A stretch of DNA of 42,799 bases. Source: CAYQVO01 sp964421085. GTDB taxonomy: Bacteria > Bdellovibrionota_C > UBA2361 > CAYQVO01. The position numbers and the translations under genes are program-made. The stretch spans positions 1 through 42,799 of the forward strand of contig CAYQVO010000033.1 of the NCBI GenBank assembly GCA_964421085.1. Direction: 5' to 3'. The notes beneath the pieces are model-generated. The model was not told the origin of the DNA. It did not search any database and worked only from the letters and a program-made list of their open reading frames with translations. Positions 40,080-42,799 of the stretch are shown here, in pieces. Positions within the stretch are counted from its first letter, which is position 1, and each line of letters begins with the position of its first letter.

Positions 40080-40994
40080 ATGACAAAAGTGGCTCTGACT
40101 TTGAAAGGCTCAATGGCGTCGATGCTTCATGTTCTCAGGGGGAGCAACGTAAAGGCGAAAAACCTGAAAAAACAGAAGTTCACCGAGGAAGAGGCGATGT
40201 GTGCCGAGGCATACTTCCGAATCGCGAGAAAAGACGCAAAGGCAGGGAAGAATTTCCTGCTGGGTGTGAAGAGCACTCTGGAAAGTCTCAAAACGGACGG
40301 AAAAGGACACGCGCTTTTCCGGGCCGTGGATGGCCAGATGGCAAAACTTGTGGAGGCAGGGAGAGTGGCTGCTGAACGGGGAGAGAGAGTGCTCCGTTAT
40401 TCACTCGGCAAGGCGAACTTGAAGAGCACAGTGACAGACCTCGTTGCGGGGCGTGTGACGCTTCGTCAGCCCGGGGGAATCACCGTAAAACTTTCTCAGG
40501 TGAACCGGGCCCTCGCAACGATGATGACGAATCGCAGCGCCACCCAGGATGAGCTCGATACCGTCAGGGATCATGTATACAGCACGGGGAGGACTGGCGA
40601 TCCTGTGGTCTCACCACCATCGAACCCGCCTGTAAAAGAAAGCCCTGATGTAAAACCCGCGGATCTTCCTGAAGATGATGATATTGAAACAGGGCCATCG
40701 GACATGGCGTGGTTTCCGGAATGGAAGGACACAGGAACGGGGGTTCTTGTAATACCGGACAGGTACTCAAATGAAGTTCATGCCGTCACTGTATACGATC
40801 CAGAAGGGCATGCCATTGCCGATCTTGACGGCCGCTTCATGGGGCGGGATGGACGAAGACACTTCCGGCTCGACAGGCCTGGAAAGACGCTGGGAAGCGG
40901 CCTTACCTTTGTGCTTCGTTTCATCGACGGCACTTGTATAGAGAAGCATGTCAACGATGGCGGCGGGTTCCAGAGGTGGGCGTACTCGTTCTGA
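40080..40994 (+). CDS. Hypothetical two-domain protein, 304 residues
   Basis: Residues about 30-175 are helical (FTEEEAMCAEAYFRIARKDA, GVKSTLESLKTDGKGHALFR). A Pro/Asp-rich linker (VVSPPSNPPVKESPDVKPAD, about 178-200) precedes a beta-rich C-terminal domain (WKDTGTGVLVIPDRYSNEVH, DRPGKTLGSGLTFVLRFIDG). No signal peptide, transmembrane helix or known motif. Preceded by GGAGG. It pairs with the coiled-coil gene upstream. Not recognised. Confidence 0.5.
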   Translation: MTKVALTLKGSMASMLHVLRGSNVKAKNLKKQKFTEEEAMCAEAYFRIARKDAKAGKNFLLGVKSTLESLKTDGKGHALFRAVDGQMAKLVEAGRVAAERGERVLRYSLGKANLKSTVTDLVAGRVTLRQPGGITVKLSQVNRALATMMTNRSATQDELDTVRDHVYSTGRTGDPVVSPPSNPPVKESPDVKPADLPEDDDIETGPSDMAWFPEWKDTGTGVLVIPDRYSNEVHAVTVYDPEGHAIADLDGRFMGRDGRRHFRLDRPGKTLGSGLTFVLRFIDGTCIEKHVNDGGGFQRWAYSF

Positions 40995-41014
40995 CGACAC
41001 AGACCTTCAGTTTG

Positions 41015-41383
41015 TCACATTGTCTTCGACCGGATCAGAGAGAGCAGGGTATCCTCATCGAGAGGCTTTTGAAGAACAGCATCAAAGCCAAGTGCGCCGG
41101 TATCGATACTGGTTGCGAAGCGTTCGCCGACAGAACTCAACAAGAAGACAGGAATGTCTCTGCGAAGAGCGCGAAGCTCGCTGCAGACGTTCAGGCCTGC
41201 ATCAATCTCTTCCATCATGAGATCGACAATAACCAGGGACGGAGGGGACTCCTGAAACTTCTTCAGCCCATCCTGAACGGAAAATGCTGTAATTACATTG
41301 AATCCGGCTGAGCCAAGGAGGAGCTGGAGATAGTTCAGAAAGTCGGGGTCGTCGTCGATACAGAGTATGGTTTTTTCCTGCAT
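41015..41383 (-). CDS. Single-domain response regulator
   Basis: The 122-residue lone receiver has TILCIDDDPDFLNYLQLLLG, VIVDLMMEEIDAG with phospho-acceptor Asp54, VFLLSSVGERF and LQKPLDEDT (conserved Lys). The D-L-M-M-E-E pattern is usual for regulators of degradation or redox pathways rather than CheY. It is divergent from rex, sharing a 128-bp region with the Rex-type operators, and ends 20 bp from the convergent gene before it. Confidence 0.88.
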   Translation of the reverse strand: MQEKTILCIDDDPDFLNYLQLLLGSAGFNVITAFSVQDGLKKFQESPPSLVIVDLMMEEIDAGLNVCSELRALRRDIPVFLLSSVGERFATSIDTGALGFDAVLQKPLDEDTLLSLIRSKTM

Positions 41384-41430
41384 GATTTTATTAACTATCT
41401 GATCACCCGTACTTTTTCAAAGAGAAAATA

Positions 41431-41460
41431 TTGCTTTCACGGGCCGTTTTGAATTAGAAT
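41431..41460 (+). promoter_or_regulatory. Predicted rex promoter
   Basis: TTGCTT (41431-41436), 18-bp spacer, TAGAAT (41455-41460). Transcription would start near 41467, right at the first Rex-type operator, giving a leader of about 45 nt before the rex ATG. Confidence 0.45.
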
Positions 41461-41465
41461 AGGGT

Positions 41466-41481
41466 CGTGATGAAAATCACA
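41466..41481. promoter_or_regulatory. Rex-type operator 1
   Basis: CGTGATGAAAATCACA carries GTGA-N6-TCAC, the core of the Rex binding site (consensus TTGTGAA-N4-TTCACAA). It starts 6 bp after the predicted -10 box, so bound Rex would block initiation. Confidence 0.6.
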
Positions 41482-41482
41482 G

Positions 41483-41498
41483 CGTGACACATTTCACG
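41483..41498. promoter_or_regulatory. Rex-type operator 2
   Basis: CGTGACACATTTCACG, a palindrome with the same GTGA-N6-TCAC core, 17 bp downstream of operator 1 (centre to centre). It lies 13 bp before the rex ATG. Confidence 0.65.
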
Positions 41499-41511
41499 GC
41501 TACTTATTCTA

Positions 41512-42138
41512 ATGGCACAAAAGCAGTTCTCGGGCAAGACCATCGGCAGGCTCGGCTTTTATCGACGCATAGTTGATGATGCTCTGGCAAAGGGCGAACA
41601 ATACCTCCATTCCCATGAGCTTGCAGTAAGGGCCGGCGTAACTGCGGCGCAGGTCAGACGTGATCTGATGGTGACCGGATTCAGTGGGAGTCCGACCCGC
41701 GGATACGAACTGAAATCTTTCCACAATACCCTCGCCCACTTTCTCGACGCAAAAAGTCCCCAGCATGTCGCTATTGTCGGAGTTGGAAATCTCGGGCGCG
41801 CGCTTCTTTCGTATTTCAGCGGAGGAAGATCCAAACTTGTCATTTCAGCCGCATTCGACACGGATCCTGAGAAGGCAGGCAGGCTGTTTCACGGCTGCCG
41901 GTGTTATCAGATTGACGAGATCCCTGAAGTGTTGAAGAAAGAACAGATCAGGACTGCAATTATGACGGTTCCTGTCGAGGCAGCTCCGGCAACAGCGTCG
42001 AGACTCGCGGCTGCGGGAATCAAATCGATACTTAATTTTGCGCCTGTCCCGCTGCGTGTGCCCGAGGGAGTGCACGTAGAGAACCTTGATGTGACCATGT
42101 TTCTCGAAAAGGCCGCCTTCTTTGCGAGGGCGCGATGA
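41512..42138 (+). CDS. rex: Redox-sensing transcriptional repressor Rex
   Basis: The 208-residue protein has a winged-helix N-terminus (GRLGFYRRIVDDALAKGEQY, HELAVRAGVTAAQVRRDLMV) and a Rossmann domain with VAIVGVGNLGRALLSYFSGG (NADH-binding G-x-G-x-x-G, about 84-103) and a domain-swap tail. Rex senses the NADH/NAD+ ratio and represses fermentative and respiratory genes when NADH is low. It appears autoregulated through the two operators upstream, and the NuoE-like gene follows by 25 bp, so this is probably a Rex-controlled redox operon. Confidence 0.93.
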   Translation: MAQKQFSGKTIGRLGFYRRIVDDALAKGEQYLHSHELAVRAGVTAAQVRRDLMVTGFSGSPTRGYELKSFHNTLAHFLDAKSPQHVAIVGVGNLGRALLSYFSGGRSKLVISAAFDTDPEKAGRLFHGCRCYQIDEIPEVLKKEQIRTAIMTVPVEAAPATASRLAAAGIKSILNFAPVPLRVPEGVHVENLDVTMFLEKAAFFARAR

Positions 42139-42163
42139 GGATTTTTTTTAAGGAGAAAAAGAA

Positions 42164-42640
42164 GTGATAGTTCCCGACATCGAACCTATCTTGAGCCGCT
42201 TCCCGGATGCGTCGCGCGATGCGTTGATTCCCATTCTTCAGGAGGTGCAGGATGCGTTTGGATATCTCTCACCGCAGGCAGTGACGAGGATTGGCCGCCA
42301 TCTCAATCTTCCGCCGAGCAAAGTGTACGGCGTCGCCACATTTTACAATCAGTTCCGTTTTCAGCCGCAGGGCAAGTATCATATCCAGGTCTGCAGGGGT
42401 ACTGCCTGCCACGTCAAAGGCTCGTCCGCCCTTCTGACCGCCCTCAAGAGGGAGCTTAAAGTCGAACCCGGCCAGACCTCGCGTGACGGACTGTTCAGCC
42501 TCGAAGTAGTGGCATGCATCGGCGCATGCGGACTTGCGCCCGTGATGTGCATGAACGGAGAGTTTCACACGAAGCTTACTCCTGAGAAGGTGCTTGACAT
42601 CGTGGCGGACTGCAGAAAACAGGAGCAGAAGGAAAATTGA
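42164..42640 (+). CDS. NuoE-like [2Fe-2S] subunit (NADH dehydrogenase or NAD-dependent hydrogenase HydC type)
   Basis: The GTG at 42164 has AAGGAG upstream. The 158-residue protein has helical DALIPILQEVQDAFGYLSPQ, VYGVATFYNQFRFQPQGKYH and the thioredoxin-like 2Fe-2S cysteines C-R-G-T-A-C (about 77-82) and V-A-C-I-G-A-C-G-L-A-P (about 116-127). The four-Cys pattern is that of the 24-kDa NuoE/HydC subunit. Behind rex it more likely belongs to an NAD-dependent or bifurcating hydrogenase/dehydrogenase than to complex I, but the downstream partner lies outside the window. Confidence 0.9.
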   Translation: MIVPDIEPILSRFPDASRDALIPILQEVQDAFGYLSPQAVTRIGRHLNLPPSKVYGVATFYNQFRFQPQGKYHIQVCRGTACHVKGSSALLTALKRELKVEPGQTSRDGLFSLEVVACIGACGLAPVMCMNGEFHTKLTPEKVLDIVADCRKQEQKEN

Positions 42641-42641
42641 A

Positions 42642-42799
42642 ATGAACGAATCACTTAGTACAGTCAAGTGCTGCGAGAAGTGCCGGCACAACACCGATCG
42701 GACGTGCCCTGACTTCGTCACCTGCATCACTGAAGGGCCGCAGTGTCATGAAAGCGCGGCGTGTTCTAGTCTTCTTAAAAGACGGGCCGAAGCCTCAAG
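42642..42799 (+). CDS. Cys-rich N-terminus of a redox protein (partial, runs off the window)
   Basis: The ATG lies 1 bp after the NuoE-like stop (ribosome binding site AAGGAAA within that gene). The 52 visible codons start MNESLSTVKCCEKCRHN and contain CPDFVTCITEGPQCHESAAC, eight cysteines in all. Position suggests either a small iron-sulfur protein or the start of a NuoF/HydB-type subunit. The product cannot be named from the visible part. Confidence 0.6.
   Translation, partial: MNESLSTVKCCEKCRHNTDRTCPDFVTCITEGPQCHESAACSSLLKRRAEAS

Noticed and set aside
1..42799. tRNA, rRNA or CRISPR array
   Set aside because: Read through without finding clover-leaf-like sequence, rRNA signatures or regularly spaced repeats with spacers; a tRNA search program would be decisive.

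Overview
The window (about 43 kb, moderate GC) reads as a draft or metagenome-derived scaffold from a Gram-negative bacterium with a chemotaxis system and a likely anaerobic or fermentative metabolism. A patatin-BamA type outer-membrane protein and several lipoproteins indicate an outer membrane. A Rex repressor followed by a NuoE-like subunit, and a sulfide-dependent homocysteine operon, point to anaerobic redox metabolism. I cannot fix the phylum. The scaffold holds a 10-N gap inside ftsH, a frameshifted cheB and a decayed receiver gene, so some breaks may be sequencing or assembly errors. I saw no rRNA, tRNA or CRISPR array.

Layout. (1) 1-0.9 kb: edge of an insertion sequence and a small orphan ORF. 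(2) 0.9-12.1 kb: surface-glycan and peptide-modification island. A membrane acyltransferase faces a seven-gene minus-strand operon (9430 down to 2766): class V PLP enzyme, a 47-residue peptide missed by ordinary ORF calling, a PqqD-type recognition protein, a glycosyltransferase with a C-terminal PqqD-like domain, an S26-type peptidase fused to a nucleotidyltransferase, and two more glycosyltransferases. A UDP-GlcNAc 2-epimerase and a sulfatase-fold protein diverge from it. The small peptide carries a YxxPxL motif like lasso-family leaders, but no lasso cyclase or B2 protease is visible. This is the best candidate for an undescribed system. (3) 12.1-21.9 kb: signalling block with two response regulators, a zinc-ribbon membrane protein, a receiver pseudogene, and the chemotaxis operon cheA-cheR-cheD-cheY-cheX-cheB(frameshifted)-cheW, without a chemoreceptor.

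(4) 21.9-31.5 kb: envelope and housekeeping genes: a membrane-anchored hypothetical, a DUF3617 protein, a broken or chimeric ftsH, an arrestin-like hypothetical, a polytopic GT87-like protein, a pectate-lyase-like lipoprotein and a patatin/BamA fusion. (5) 31.5-36.2 kb: a minus-strand operon of DUF39 homocysteine biosynthesis protein, NIL-ferredoxin and UPF0280/COG2122 protein, followed by a divergent MutS-like ATPase. A 205-bp direct repeat, derived from the UPF0280 gene, flanks the MutS-like gene. (6) 36.4-42.8 kb: ferritin, an SGNH hydrolase, a Nif11-like small ORF behind OmpR/PhoB-like direct repeats, a peptidase-like lipoprotein, an unidentified two-gene pair, a receiver protein, and then rex with two tandem Rex-type operators, the NuoE-like gene and the start of a Cys-rich ORF running off the window.
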